A stretch of 64,000 nt of DNA, taken from contig CM060834.1 in the NCBI GenBank assembly GCA_030762175.1, forward strand, positions 32,858,501 to 32,922,500. The letters are read 5' to 3'. Shown one piece after another: positions 12,611 through 25,700 of the stretch. The stretch is from Metallyticus violacea (lineage: Eukaryota > Arthropoda > Insecta > Mantodea > Metallyticidae). How positions within the stretch are numbered: position 1 is the stretch's first letter; each line of letters begins with the position of its first letter. Made by a program: the position numbers and the translations under genes. The notes under the pieces are model-generated. The model had not been told where the DNA came from. It did no database searches and saw nothing but the letters and a program-made list of their open reading frames with translations.

Positions 12611-13815
12611 TATAATGTTTAAGATTCAGGTATGAAGAATAAAAGACAGTAAAAAATAAACATCTATTTTGCTCAAACGTTAGAAATTTTGGTACTATAA
12701 AAATGGGCAAATATTACTTTCTTATTTCAATGTTTTACATAACACTAGTAATAATAATGTTTGTTAATAGTCAACCAACAGATATAGTGTTAGTATACAT
12801 AAGAAAGAAACAAATTAAATTAAGTTTCATCCATTCCGCTTTACATACAACACCGTGTTTGTGTACGTAACGAGTAATTAATAAGTGTTCTGTTTTCATT
12901 AATGCATATCATTTTAAGTTTCACTATCTCTTTCATGAAATCTGTCCAGTTTTCTTTGCTATTTTTCTTTGATTTTAAATTTTGAAATCTTCTACCTCTT
13001 ATATCTAACAGTAACTAATTCCAATGTGGTGAAATAAACCGTTTTCTACAAAATTTTGATTGTTAAAATTCCAAGATACAATGCCAAATATTATCCAGTT
13101 CAATACGAATCATTGTTCTTCATTTTTCTTTTATGCGAATAAATCCCTTTTTGTCTCACTTAAGCATATCAATGCGGATCTAGGTCATGAAAACATGTTT
13201 TCCCCCGCTCATTCATAGATACTTCTTATATCCATAGGTTTAAAGCTCCCCTGATTCACCAAAGTCATATCATCTTTATCATTATCTCTAGGGGGACAAC
13301 TTAGAAGCGCCCTATGCATGTCCCGACCTTAGAAAGCCGCCATACCAGGGTGGAATGCCCATAAGTTTCCAGTTTATGTGACGAGTTGGCATTGAAGGGA
13401 AAAAAATATAACAATGTCTGAAACTCAAGAGAAAATTAAAGGAAAAGAAAACTGGATAAATAATATTTAAAAACTCCTTCCAGAAATTTGCATGGGTGCA
13501 TTACGGGCGGAGAGAGACAGAATGAGGGTGGGATTTTCTCATTGAGATAAAACTAGAGCGGAGGATATTGAATAATCAGGATTTATGGGCCAGTCTTAAT
13601 GTTAACAAAATTCTTTAAATCTATTCAAAAAGTTTAAAAATGACAGCCTTGTAACAAATAATTCGAGATTTCAAAGTTTCTATGTAGACAAGTGTCCAAT
13701 TTTGCATTCCATTTTGTTGTAAAGGAAGAGGCAAATGTCTGAATGGGGCGGAGGCAGATATATATATATATATATTAAAATCTGTGATAAAATGAGGAGA
13801 GAAGAGACTGCAATA
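12611..13815. other. Stretch without recognised gene; short AT repeat
   Basis: It contains a short (AT)n run at 13758-13775. Nothing else is supported. Confidence 0.5.
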
Positions 13816-14083
13816 GTGTTTAATGCCCTTTTTATACACTGCGGCATCAGACGGTGGACTTTGAAGATGCATGAGATGAAATGATTAACTGGGAAAAGAT
13901 TTGTTTTTAAAGAAAGGAAATGATTCAGGCCTAATTTTAGAGTACCTCCACGACATTTGCCATTTATGAGAACTGAGGACAACCTTGAAAAAAACCTTTC
14001 AGGGAGGACGGTCCTGTTGGAAATCGAACCCCAGAATTCCCGATCATGAGTCCGCGCCTTAACACCTCGGCTATTCGTGGCAG
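13816..14083 (-). mobile_element. SINE-A copy
   Basis: The minus strand begins CTGCCACGAATAGCCGAGGT with B box GGGGTTCGATTTCC, then CCGTCCTCCCTGA, CTCATAAATGGCAAATG and TAGGCCTGAA, and ends near GGCATTAAACAC. All are shared with the other SINE-A copies. Confidence 0.88.
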
Positions 14084-14196
14084 TAATGAATGAAATATTT
14101 TAATAATGACGTAAATGAACTCGGAGTCTTTGGCACCTTAAAGCTATCTGTCGTTCACCTGAAAAAATTTCTAAGAAAAACTTTAATCAGATAAAT

Positions 14197-14270
14197 TGGC
14201 CTGACCAGGAATCGAATCGAGGACCTCCGTAATAGCAGTCGCAAATGCTATCACTAGACCACAGAGGCGT
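14197..14270 (-). repeat. tRNA-like SINE head, unassigned family
   Basis: The minus strand reads CTGTGGTCTAGTGATAGCAT (A box) and GGTCCTCGATTCGATTCCTG (B box). The spacing is tRNA-like but the stems do not pair as a functional tRNA. It is probably a SINE head or a tRNA pseudogene. Confidence 0.55.
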
Positions 14271-15389
14271 TTGAAATAATTGGAAAGAAATCTGAATGTA
14301 AATAACGTACGATCATTCAGACATAACATTAGTCTAGACTGTAAACTGTAAATGATTTTAAATAACTGAAGGAAGAAAATCAAATATATCTTTTGAAAAG
14401 CTGGGATTTAAATTAATTCTGAAAATAAATTCTAATCTTTGCCTCCAAAAGGATGCTTGTAGTGTAAAAGCGATATTAGGTTTGTCTACAAACTGGAAAC
14501 TTGCTTGATAAAAGAGTAATAAATAACCTTTGCTTTTTATTATCGAAAATAGAAAAAGTAAACGGTTGATAAGTGGCGGTAAATAAGTGGAATTAGTCAT
14601 TTAGTTTATGCTTTTTATGATGTAGGAGCAATGTAGACTAAATAGCCAACTGTCCAACGCACAGAAATTTTACGACACAAAAAGAAAGAAAAGAATGCGG
14701 CCTTGATCTGGTGAGTGCCCTGGACAGAGCTACAGCGACTTAAACACATTTCCTTTGTCTCTACAGCAGATTCCCAGTACACCCGTGTCAAATGCTTCTG
14801 TTTTCATATTCATGAATTATTTCTAGAAGCGCTTAAAGCTATAGGAATATGCTAAATGTAAACATCTTCTATGCAGTTCCCATATTAATTTGCCTGCATA
14901 AAAGATGCTTACCTTAAGATATATCCATCTGAGAAAAAAAGTTATACATGTTCGGAATAAATAACAAAAACTATCAGATCAAATGCTGGACGTAATAAAC
15001 TACCCAAGTTCATTGCTATTTAGCTTGTCATGCACTTGCTGATATCACTTCGAATTTAATTGAAAAGCAAGAAGGTTGTTTACGATGTATGGTAGCAAAT
15101 TAGACCAGTTTTAACTTATAAAAAAAAAAACCATGATTCCACAATTGCGATGTTATATGTGGTGGTCTCAAAGCGTAAGCTATCGCGCTGCATAGCGATT
15201 TCTTGTACCAAGTACAGTGGTGTTCACTTTATTCTACTTCTGCTGCCAAACACAGCCCACAGTTTGTGGTCTGCTGCTTCCAAATGCATAGAAATCCATT
15301 TACTATGCGTCATGTGATTTAATGGGGATGTTGCTCTATGTAGCAAAGATAAAAAAGAAGCATATCTTAAATATTTACAAACACATAAT
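14271..15389. other. Stretch without recognised gene
   Basis: AT-rich; nothing supported. Confidence 0.5.
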
Positions 15390-17060
15390 GAATAAACTAA
15401 AGTGTATTATAAACTCAAAAGGAATATAGCAAAAAGCATAAATAAAAGAGAGTCACTTAAATTCGTGAAATAGATTTTTGACAACAATAGAATATGATAT
15501 TTATGGATGGCAAAATATAGCTTGCAAAGTAACGAGATACTTTAAATCAACAGAACTAGATAAAGTTAATTATTCAGTATATCAGAGATAGAATGAATAG
15601 AATATTGCAAAAAATTATTATAATGACAATATAGATGACATGTAAAAAGGGGCAGGAAAAAAGGACAGTGGATTTAATAACAATAGAAGAAATACAAAGT
15701 ACTATGAAAAATGGAAAAGCCCTAGAAACAGACAACATCGCAGTGGAATTAATAAATATGGAGGATGATAAAACAACTACGCCTATTACATTTGAATATG
15801 TGTTGGATGACGAAGAAAATATCCAAAGAATGGGAGATAGCTAAAACTATTTCATTATTTAAAAATGAAGAAAGAAAATAATTAAAAAACTATAGAGATT
15901 TAAGCTCATTAAATATAAAATATATGCCTGAATCATTACATCATTTTATGCAATGTAAAAATTAATGAGCAACAATGGATTTGGAACTGGCAGATCATAT
16001 ATGGATAATGTTATTAATAAAATAAATTATAGAAAAACGAAGAGAATATAACGTAGAAACACATATAGCATTTGCTCACCTAAAAAAGTCTTTGTTAGAG
16101 TAGATCGATAATTATTATTATGGAAAATGTCATATAAAGTAGGATATCTCATAGAACTAATAAAAAGCATAATCAACTCATATATTAATACAAAAATGAT
16201 TACAAATGTAAATGAGAAATCAACAGGAAAAATAAAAACAAAGTTTGGTCTAAACAAGGATGTACCCTCTTCCGGTATATATATTGTAGGGCATTCTTAA
16301 AAAAAATGAACTATATTGTACATAAAGCAATAGAGTCAGGACAAAATAATTACATAAATATTTTGATATTTTCAGATGATATAGTATTCATTTTGACAAG
16401 GAAGATGGACTACAAAAAGCAATATTTCTACTAAATAAAATAAATAAAGAACACAATATGTTAATTTCAAAGACTGAAAACCAAAGTAATGACGTTCCGA
16501 GTTAAATACCCGATAAAACAAATTGTGATTAAAAAAATGTAATAGAAAAGTACCACACTTTCAATATTTAGGTAGTGATGTCACATATGTAGATCAAGAT
16601 GTTAATATAAAAATACAAATGTATGATGTGGAGCAATTAGGAATACTTAGAAAATCAAAGTGAAAAAGACAAACATGAAGATTCTACACAGCCATGACCT
16701 TACCAGTTATTTTTAATTGAAGTGTAGCATGGCCTTTAAAAGGTGAAAAGAATAGAATTCAAGCAGGAGAAATGCTCTTTTTACGATCTGTCAAAGGTTC
16801 CCTAAAAGAAGATCATATAATAAATGAGGATTAAAGAAAAGAATTAGAAGTGCAACCAATATTACAACAATTGGGGAATTATAGACAAAAAGGGGTAAAA
16901 CTCTTAAAGAATGACAGAAGATGGGATACAAAAAAATTGTTAACCTATAACCCGAAAGGAATAATATTAATTGTAAGACAAAAAAATGAATAGATACAAA
17001 AATGTGAGATCGGAATGAACAGGACCTGATCTGTGATGGAAAAAGAAGTCGCTATAAGTA
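15390..17060 (+). mobile_element. LINE with decayed reverse transcriptase domain
   Basis: Fragments appear in the order expected of a non-LTR reverse transcriptase: TIEEIQSTMKNGKALETDNI (15680 area), REYNVETHIAFAHLKKSLL, MSYKVGYLIELIKSI, TKMITNVNEKSTGKIKT, the catalytic region ILIFSDDIVF (16.37 kb), FQYLGSDVTYVDQDV, FYTAMTLPV, EMLFLRSVKGSLKEDHIINED and KKLLTYNPKG. Many stops and frameshifts lie between them. The sequence is unusually A-rich on this strand. The same C-terminal layout recurs at 40.8, 42.0 and 57.3 kb. Confidence 0.88.
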
Positions 17061-17353
17061 TTGGATCTTTCCATATCCTCTAAAAAGTACAGGTTGAAGC
17101 ATGCGTTTAGCTTGAAGTCTTGTTCACTTATTTTGGGGTTAAAATTCCGGTTATTAATGCTGTTTACGGCTGTAACTGAGATTCTCAATTTCAATTAAAT
17201 GCCCCTCTGTAAATGGCCAGAGACAAGGACCTTAACCTTTCGAATTACCTCTGTGATAAGGCTGGTGACTGGTGGTGAAATTGCCTGTTTTTTGACCTCT
17301 GAAATAAGTACTATTCTGGCGTTAGCTTTTTTGTTAAGTACACATGAGATACC

Positions 17354-17391
<38 letters not shown>
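17354..17391. repeat. Poly-T tract
   Basis: About 37 consecutive T. It could be the poly-A tail of a minus-strand retroposon, but no body is recognised beside it. Confidence 0.95.
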
Positions 17392-17395
<4 letters not shown>

Positions 17396-18179
17396 GCTGA
17401 AACCACCCCTTTCCCATTGCTCGATAATCTCAAAATAAAAGTATTTTGGCTTCGAAGAAGCAGTGATGTAACCTTCCCAGAATGGTTTTATTTTCGGCGC
17501 TATTTAAGTGGCAGTCGCGAGAGCACGCGCAGTACACCAGCCAAGCATCGGTCACACTTCGATTTACTTCCGTAGGTTTAAATGCGGCGCTACTGTGAAA
17601 TTCTAAACGTTTACCATTGATTGCAAAGAATCCTCTGTGTACCTCATGCGAGAACAAGTTCAGATGTTATTGCCTTTATAGGTAATAAAAGATGGTGCCT
17701 ATATAAATAAACAATTTGTTGTTTATGCTACTTTATCCTTCTTATATGATGAGATCTTGAAAACCTTCAAGTTAGAGTAACTTGTCCTTGATAATTTATT
17801 TTCTGTTATAAAAATTAATTGCCGTTTTCCAAGTTCAGAAATAGCATAACCATAAATATATTGCTAAGCTATTCTATTTTATTTCGTAACATATTTATTA
17901 TGCATGACTTTCATCAGATTCTTCTTTTCCTGTTTCCTGTAGATCTAAACTCCTCAGTTTAACCTTGGTTTGCTTTATAGTTGGTGTCCACTGTTCACGC
18001 CCAATGCCTTAACTCTCCATCTTTTAGCATCCAGTTTTCTCAGATTCGTCCTTCAAATCTATTCATTGCAATTAGGTCCTTCGATTTTTTTCCTCCTTCC
18101 AATGTATGTTCAGTTTTTTTATTACATAACTCTTCCCTTACGTTATAATAATAGTTCCAGTCCAGTCTAATAACACGTT
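17392..18179. other. Stretch without recognised gene
   Basis: Bases 17480-17710 are less AT-rich and end with AATAAAAGATGG, which could mark a transcript end or an old LTR, but there is no partner copy to test this. Confidence 0.35.
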
Positions 18180-18480
18180 AAATATATTATTGCAAAATTA
18201 TGAGACCATTTGAACTTTTACTGAAGTTTATTTCTCTATTTACATAATCCTTTGCAGTCCATAAATCTTCCTTTCTTTCGTTTTCAAATCCTAAGCATTT
18301 ATGTATACCTTCTTTCTCCATGACTCTTGAGTCATAAATAAAAATGAGTTTGATTACAGCTTTACGTATCTTTTAAATTCTGTGATATATTTCTCTTCAT
18401 CAATATGCAAGTTAATTCTCTATAAAATTGTTGCCTTCACTGATCTTTCCTCAAACTCATTTTGGTAGATATAAACGAGC
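18180..18480 (-). pseudogene. Decayed coding-like stretch, family unknown
   Basis: On the minus strand one frame stays open for about 45 codons (AVIKLIFIYDSRVMEKEG, then a Glu/Lys-rich segment). It is preceded in another frame by EEKYITEFKRYVK, so a single frameshift would join them. I do not recognise the family. It could be transposon-derived. Confidence 0.3.
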
Positions 18481-19929
18481 TAAGATATTTCATATTTTCA
18501 ATACTTAAAATTCTGTGTTTCAGTTTTAAATATCTCTTTGATTCTTCTCTTTTAATTATTACCCGTATACGTGTATTCCTCAGCATTGATGATAAGGCAT
18601 ATCTTAGTTGTTGTTATTAAAATATACCTTACAGTTTCTGTCTCATATCTTGTCGATCTACGCACAGTTAAGTATGCATAGAGAGAATAATATTCTGAAA
18701 AGTAACACGCTCTCCGACATGGCATTAAGGAGCTATTATCCGAAAATTTAGACGTTCTGTAAAACTTTTTGCAAAATTGACATTTTCCAACAATTTAATA
18801 CAAAACATAATTATTACAAAATTGAATTTTTATTCGATCAATCATTTCCGTTTTGTTGTCAATTGGGTTTACCTACAAGATTATCTTTAACATGCTGGTT
18901 CATGGCCCCTGTAGAAGGGTGGGCCAGGGAACACACAAATAGCGTGGGGGAAGATTTTTTATCAAGACATATTCCTCTTCGACATTCTGTCATAACTGCA
19001 GCGCCATCGTACTTCTGTGCTATAAACTTCTGCTTTATAAGGAACTCTTCTAATTAGCTGTTAAAGTAAAACTTAAGCATTCTGCAGTCAATTCAGAAAC
19101 AACAATGAATTTTATGATTCTTCCAATCGGTTTACCTTCACTGAATTATCGTATTAAATTGTGATACGCATGTAATATCTGTCGTTTCATCGGTCTATAC
19201 ACAAACGAAAGTGTACTTCTTTTTTTTTTATCTCATTTCTATACATGAGACACGTTTCTCACTCCACATACCCTTAGCAAAGAAGTTTTTCAAACCATAA
19301 AAAAAAAATTCTTAATTTTTTACCATTTTCTGAGTAAGCTCCTATAGCGTTCAGTTGACGTGGTCCAAATCGTTTCACTTCCAACTTAACTGTTAAACTT
19401 AGATGCGAAAATGGAGTCTTCAATAAAACGTCTACTTTATTTATTGCCACAAAACAGATACGCTTTTTTGTAATTTATTAGTTAACCTCTGAAAGATATC
19501 TTTCCACTGACAAACAGTGAGGAAGTCACCCAATTTAAAAAGGGGGGGAATAATCTCTAATAGACAGTTATGTGTGGTGTCAGTAACCCCTCAACATCGC
19601 GTTCCTAAGAAAAAAGCAAATACCAATCACTGCTCAGAACCATCTTCCTGCTGGACCAAGAGAACGCAGAAATAAGCAGGAGAAAAGTAAACCCATCTTG
19701 GAATATAAGACCTTGTAAACCTTTGCTGGCCCATGAGGGTAAAAGTTTGAAGCGTAAACATTTCCGGGCTGGCCTATGAGCTTCCCTCTCTAACGGAGAA
19801 CCGCATGCTACCGCTACTACAGTAGAGAGGGAATGCGCTTATTGGGTAAGATACAATAAAGAACTAATCGGTTATAACGTATCACTGTTTTCATGCATTT
19901 TTGTGAAGAGAAAATGGTAAATAATTATG
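18481..19929. other. Stretch without recognised gene
   Basis: Contains a short inverted repeat, CCCTCTCT (19785 area) against AGAGAGGG (19823 area). Nothing else is supported. Confidence 0.45.
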
Positions 19930-20290
19930 GCATTTTCTTTGGGAAGGGGACAAGCCTATCTGCATGCCCACAAAGAAAAAAGCAGGGGGGCTTAAACCGG
20001 TCCAATGTTCCGCGAAATCTACGGTTAAATGTGCACGCATGTCAATGCTGAAGTATGGTGGGACTCCATGCAACCACATAATTCTGTGTACAACAAGTGT
20101 TACGTTGTCTATCAGGTCCGGAAGTGTGTTCTGCATTAACAAAAGCAAAAAAAAAAATCTCCATACAACTGCAGTGTAACATGTAAGACCGACTGAGTGT
20201 ACACTATGCAGAACAGCAAACCATGCGTGCTTTGCGAATAGAGATAAGAAGATGTACCGAGTGCAACACGTAGACCAACAGTGAACCAAT
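19930..20290 (-). mobile_element. Transposase relic (mariner-superfamily DDE)
   Basis: The 132-codon minus frame contains LIDNVTLVVHRIMWLHGVPP, then YFSIDMRAHL and FAEHWTGLSP. This fits the second catalytic region of insect transposases, where DGAPPHF is followed by VRxxL and a WIGRGGP-type segment. The catalytic Asp is replaced and the rest of the gene is missing. Confidence 0.6.
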
Positions 20291-20333
20291 ACTCAATGTT
20301 CACTCTTAAAGTGATATTAACATTTGGGTTGAA

Positions 20334-20760
20334 TTGGATATGAATGGTTTATTAGGAGCGAGGGAGGATATTTCGGTACTTCACCCTTGCTCTACGGCTG
20401 GCTGTTTGTGTCTAGCTCCAGAAGAAAGGGATTAGGTAAGGGTGACACCAGGTGGTCAGGATCCACCGGCAGTGAAGAGCGGGGATAGACGGGGTCCCTA
20501 ACATGTTTCCAGATAGAGCACGCCTAAGTCGCCCTAGAAGTTCGAGCTCTTCAAAAAGTGTCCATTCATAGACGCAGCCCAGGGTAGAAGGCTTTCCAAT
20601 AGGCAAGCCATGATCACACCGCGCTAGCCCACCTCGCCCTAGCGACCAGGGAAAACCACGATCACCCATGATCAGGATGGGCCGTTCAAAGAATTTGAAT
20701 TTGGGACCTGTCAAATGCTAGTCCCAAGAGTTTCTGACTGAGCGACCTTGTTTGGTGATC
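20334..20760 (-). repeat. Dispersed repeat family C, copy 2
   Basis: The minus strand starts with a tRNA-like segment (GGTCGCTCAGTCAGAAACTC, then AAATTCAAATTC as a possible B box). It runs through CTGGAAACATGTTAGGGA and TGGATCCTGAC and ends CAGCCGTAGAGCAAGG, then GAAGTACCGAAATATCCTCC. The middle and end match 50690-50945 (plus) and the first part matches 4.6-5.15 kb. The 100-codon frame inside it is not a gene. Confidence 0.72.
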
Positions 20761-21459
20761 CTAACATAAATAATGCATAATGTATTCTCCCTCTGTTTGC
20801 ACCAGGAATATTGTCACATTTTAGGAACACATATGGCACTAATGGAAAGAGAAAGAGAGTAAGAGAGAAAACATGCCAGTTACAGATTGGGAATGCAGCG
20901 CTGCAAAATGCTACTTTGAAGTTCTATTCAATTAAATTAGTCAACAATAATTAAAACCCATACCATAAGTATTATTTATACCTAATATAACTTTGGATAG
21001 TATATTTTATTTAACTAGTTCGCCCTTAAACTTAAAATACTAACATCCTACTATTTTCTTTGTGTGTGCTGCTTCTGAGTTTGTACTTGGATATATTAAG
21101 ACTACAGGCATTCACGTAATCATGTGATCTTGTTTTGTTCCGGATAGCTTTAACACTAAACGCAGATTGCATCAGTATAACAAAGCACCTTCAAATACGA
21201 TGTGTTATGTGGATTGCACTTCTAAAACCGATATATAGATGTCGGTGAACATGTGTTCTTTAACCCTCCGGACGTGCAAATAGTTACGAGAATTGGCATT
21301 TGGAGTCTTCTAAGACCTCGTGGTATTTTGATTGATATGCACATTGTTATTTCCACATTTGTTATAATTATATTGTTTTGTAACTTCATGGAGTGTATAC
21401 TTTTCAATGTTATATTCATAAATTCACAGCCATTTTTATGACCAGTGTTTCACCCTAAA
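20761..21459. other. Stretch without recognised gene
   Basis: AT-rich; nothing supported. Confidence 0.45.
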
Positions 21460-22090
21460 TCTATTGTCTCATTCTCATAAATGAAGGACATTTTGTATAC
21501 AAACAGTTAGGTCTCCACACAGTAGTTATTGGGTATTTAATTTTTCTAAAATGGATTTAAGATTATCATGGGATATTTTCATAACATAAGGATGGACAAC
21601 TGGAATCGAGGAAAATTCGCTTCTATTACGCAGAAAAGTGGTTTGAGACTTGTTTTCGATGTATCAATAAATGCCAGTCACTGTTATTGTGAGATCGTTC
21701 TCCAAGTTGAAGAATTAAACTAGGTGTGTGACAACAATAAGCCAGGTCATCCATCTTAAAGAATTCCAAAATTCTTTATCTTCATTGCGATACCATTAAA
21801 TTGTGGCATCTTTCACTAGCAATTATTTTCTTTTCACTGCAACCCTAGTATTTTACTCTTCTCCTTTATAAGACTAAAGTCCCGCACCAAACTGTTCGAT
21901 TTGATTTGAGTAAAGAGCTGAGAGTTATCTTCAATGAGATATCTCCATCTTCATGAACATTAGAGGAAGACGAACGATCATGATCAGTTTCCTCTAGTTC
22001 AGTAGGTGGGATAGGAACTGGGACATTAGGTCCGCATGGCTCTGCTCTTGTAGCTGATTCTAAGTCTTCTGGGTATTTAATTTTCAACTA
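21460..22090 (-). pseudogene. Relic of a recurrent insect repetitive ORF (DWxLFIDSSK/HNGN type)
   Basis: On the minus strand the broken frames give MDDLAYCCHTPSLI, NSDWHLLI, DTSKTSLK (other frame), FSSIPVVHPYVMKISHDNLK, then SILEKL and LCGDLTV. From memory this order matches uncharacterised proteins repeated many times in insect genomes, which carry DWRLFIDSSK and HNGN..PSIP. The 73-codon frame at 21866-22087 (SSSSNVHEDGD) may be its N-terminal part. Three or more frameshifts make it a relic. Its biochemical role is unknown to me. Confidence 0.55.
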
Positions 22091-22148
22091 ATTTTGTTGT
22101 ACCCTGATACATTACTCAAACAAAAGTAACTGACTTTCGTAGTGATTT

Positions 22149-22161
22149 TTTTTTTTTTTTT
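22149..22161. repeat. Short poly-T tract
   Basis: A T run ahead of TGTTCACGC. Confidence 0.85.
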
Positions 22162-22312
22162 GTTCACGCAGATAATGGGAATTCGGAAAGGCATAGAAAT
22201 CCGTTATCTAGTGCTTTCAACACAAATTTTACATTCAGGATGTGAAGCCCATTTCTTGTCTTGGTCTCCAAGTTAAACTTTAAAGTATACAAAACATACT
22301 TTCTTAATAAAT

Positions 22313-22313
<1 letters not shown>

Positions 22314-22358
<45 letters not shown>
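22314..22358. repeat. ATT microsatellite
   Basis: About 15 ATT units. The poly-isoleucine frame across it is an artefact. Confidence 0.95.
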
Positions 22359-22500
22359 CTTTTCTTTTTTAACAATTACGAACCATAATATGAATCAGAA
22401 ATTGATCGAATTGTTAGCACATTGCCATCTTTGGATGTTTTGCTATTGCATCATTTTCATCCAATATAGCAGTATAATTAACATAATGTCAGTCAAATTG

Positions 22501-22526
22501 AAAAAAAAAAAAAAAAAAAAAAAAAA
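22501..22526. repeat. Poly-A tract
   Basis: 26 consecutive A. It may mark a plus-strand retroposon tail, with no body identified. Confidence 0.92.
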
Positions 22527-25500
22527 CCACAACAACTTGTTTGTGCTGTGAAAAAAAAAAACTGACGTCACTTTTGAATTCAGCAGGCTGTTTTCCATAT
22601 AGTCTATTTTCACCAAGACAGCAAAATCATGGCAGACCAATGTTATCAAGTTCAATGTCAACATGTTCAAGTTAAAAACTGGCTAAATCTATTACCAAAT
22701 TAGGCTGAATTATGAAAGAGAAGCAAGGAATGTGATAATGATGGAGTAACAGCGGTATGAGTAGCAGGGAAAACAGGCGTATCCGGAGAAAATCTGCCAA
22801 GACATCCGCCACAAATCCCACTTAAGGCCGCTGAGCAAGTATATTCACTAGGCCGCAGCAGCGTCACAATCTCATTGTAGGCATTGGGATTCTTAAGCAC
22901 TTAACATTAATTTAATATAAACATTAGGTCAATACAAACAAAGCAAGAATACAAGCTATGACCCTCCGCCCAGCAGGTAAACAAGAACTAATGCATGAAA
23001 GGCATAGGGGAGTATATGATTGGTGATCCTGATTTACTGTACTCTCTCACCTATTGTCTACAGTCTAGTACCAACATAACTTCAATCCACTTCATACTGG
23101 TTTTAGTACTTAGAAATTCTGATGCATAAGTATAAGTAATAACAGAACATTGTTTTTGACATCGCTTTGTTAGCATTAAAATACTTTTGATAAATTGCCA
23201 TCTAGTTAAGGAAGTTGGAACCTTTTATGACACCACTACTGTATAAAAGAATAAAACACTGTTAAACTGGGAAAAGTATTTGTTTTGAGAGAACATCGCT
23301 TTCTCTAGTAAAAAAAAAAAAAGAATAAAATAAGAAGAAGTTAAAGAAAGAAAGTAAAAAAGAAAAAGAAAAGAAAAGAAAGAAAGAAAGAATAATTGAG
23401 ACTGTGTTTTAGCAAGGGCGGTACAATGGAAATGCGTAGCATAAGGCTTAATGGGTGTGCTATGAAAACTTTTACTCAAATGTTCAACAATAACAATATG
23501 AAAAATCAGTGCAATTCATTTTTTTTTTTTTTACAAAGTACACTAAAACAGACTCCGCGTTGAACAAAATTGCTGTAAAGGAACCTAAAGAAAATATCGG
23601 GTAAAAATTGGAAGGAATATGGGAGTAGGGCTTTTATGAAGAATGAAAATTGCATTAAAATATCTCTGAAATGTGTGACTAGAGACGGAGCCCACTTCGA
23701 AAAACTTCCACCGTGCGATCAGTTTTGTTTTCCCCCAAGGTGTTTTACCTTTGGCCGAGCGCTCCACTCGTTAGCCGGATAGCCGGCCAGCCCGATCTCG
23801 TTGACAAACATACAGTAATACACAAACCAGAGGCTCATTACTTACCAAATTATCAAATGAGGTGTTGAAGCTGCCCGCTTTCATTTTCCACACATTTTTG
23901 GCATCTCTTTTATAAATTATTCATCACTCGCTATTGTTCGTTTAGAGAAATCCGCAAATTTTCTGACGAGTATTATCTAGAGTTCTTATATGATTTGCAG
24001 GCTCGTTTTGTACACTGCATGTTTTAATCCATCCCGGAGATAAAAATCGCAGAATGTTACATCGGGGAAAATTGCTTTTAAGAAATTATTTGCCATTTGA
24101 ACGGTAGCAGAGTCCTTTTGAAGAAAATGCATGATCACGCTCCTTGTCGGTTAATTCTCTCTCTCTCTCTAAAAAAAAAAAAAAAATGGAATCAATTGTA
24201 TGCTCCAAAAAACGAACCTATGATTCTTTCACATCTGAGTTAAAGCAAGGTCAACAAATAAGCAAGCAGGCTTGTTATCCCTTCCGCGCGGCAAACGAGT
24301 GCAGACACGCTCATGGAAAAATCCCTTCCCCGCGGGGAAAGCATCACTGATCGCACTGTATAACGCAGGTTAATACGCATTATGAAATAAAACTAATATT
24401 ATGTGCATGCTATTATAACATTGCTGCGTGTGGAAAAGCGAGAGGGAATATACATGACGGAGTCGGCTATTGGTACGACTTATACCTTCGCAGCTTACTT
24501 TTTCTGCGGACGTAGACCAAAAATAACTCTCTGTGCATAACAAATATGAGCAATTGTACTACTTAGAAAAAGCTAAGAAATGCGTTTTTCTGCTTTCCTT
24601 GTCAGAAAAAATACACAAGTCAAAGTGTGACGTGCCAGGAACGTTTATCCTTAAAAAAAAGTAATAACTTAATCTCACAGCCATTTGAAATACATGTCGA
24701 CCTTACTGTCAGGAAGAATAAACGCTGCATGTCAGTTAAGTGAGACCTAGAGACTAAATATCATAAGCAGAAACAAGTTTGATTGACTGTATATTTAACA
24801 CTAATGAAAAAGTGATAGAGTAGTTTTTACATTGGGAGGAGAGGAAAATGGAATTCATATATAACTGCACACATAGGTACGAAATATCAGCGACGACTTG
24901 CATCAGCACAAATCTGGGGTGCACTATTTTACTATTGTTATTAGTAAATATAAATCGCAATATTTTAGAATCTTAACTATATTAACTCTCACAGGTGCGT
25001 GGCTGACATAAAATGGAGAAAGAGAAAAAGGATTTAATAAAAAATATCGTAGTAATGCATTTTTGAACAAAAAGATGCACTCTTCTAATTTTCATGATAG
25101 CAAACTTATCGATAAGGCTTTGATGAAGGTCTACAGTCTGCAGGATTATATGTCTCTCTCTCTCTCTTCAGAAAGCATTATGTATTAATGTTTGAAATAT
25201 TAATGTTTTAATATTTGTGGTTAGTTTACCCAGTATTTTTTTACATGCAGTTAAAACAAAATTAAATATAGCAATTACTTCACGAGTACATACGAAAGTT
25301 CACCAGCCTGCGATTCAGTAATCCCTTGTGACGTCATCTAATTATTTAAACACATGTGAGGTATACGATTCGTATTCTGAATCATCTTAAGTGTGCAGGA
25401 AATAGTTAAACTGCATGGTATAAATAAGAACTTCATTTTACGTTTTAGGAAAGGAAATAACAAATAATTTTATTATTGACTGTTACCAATTTCAAAAATG

Positions 25501-25700
25501 TAAATGTTCTGTAGTATAAATGCAGTATATGTTGCCGTACTTGCTTTAGCATATGTTCAGCTTTGTCTACATAGGTTATGTCAAATAAAGAACATTTTTT
25601 CTAATTTGAAAAGTATTCTTGTTTATCTGTAACACTTGCACGATTCCAAGAATTTTTCATAGATAGTTTACCACAATCTTCTTCTCATTTAGTATTACAA
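22527..25700. other. Long stretch without recognised gene; purine-rich simple repeat inside
   Basis: Bases 23312-23392 are an impure AAAG/AAG repeat. 24168-24187 has CT followed by poly-A, and 25151-25168 is (TC)n. No conserved protein, splice pair or SINE is seen. Confidence 0.5.

Noticed and set aside
20412..20714. 100-codon minus frame
   Set aside because: It lies wholly in the family C repeat, and other copies do not keep the frame open.
22261..22551. 96-codon plus frame
   Set aside because: It consists mainly of the ATT microsatellite and poly-A translated as Ile and Lys.
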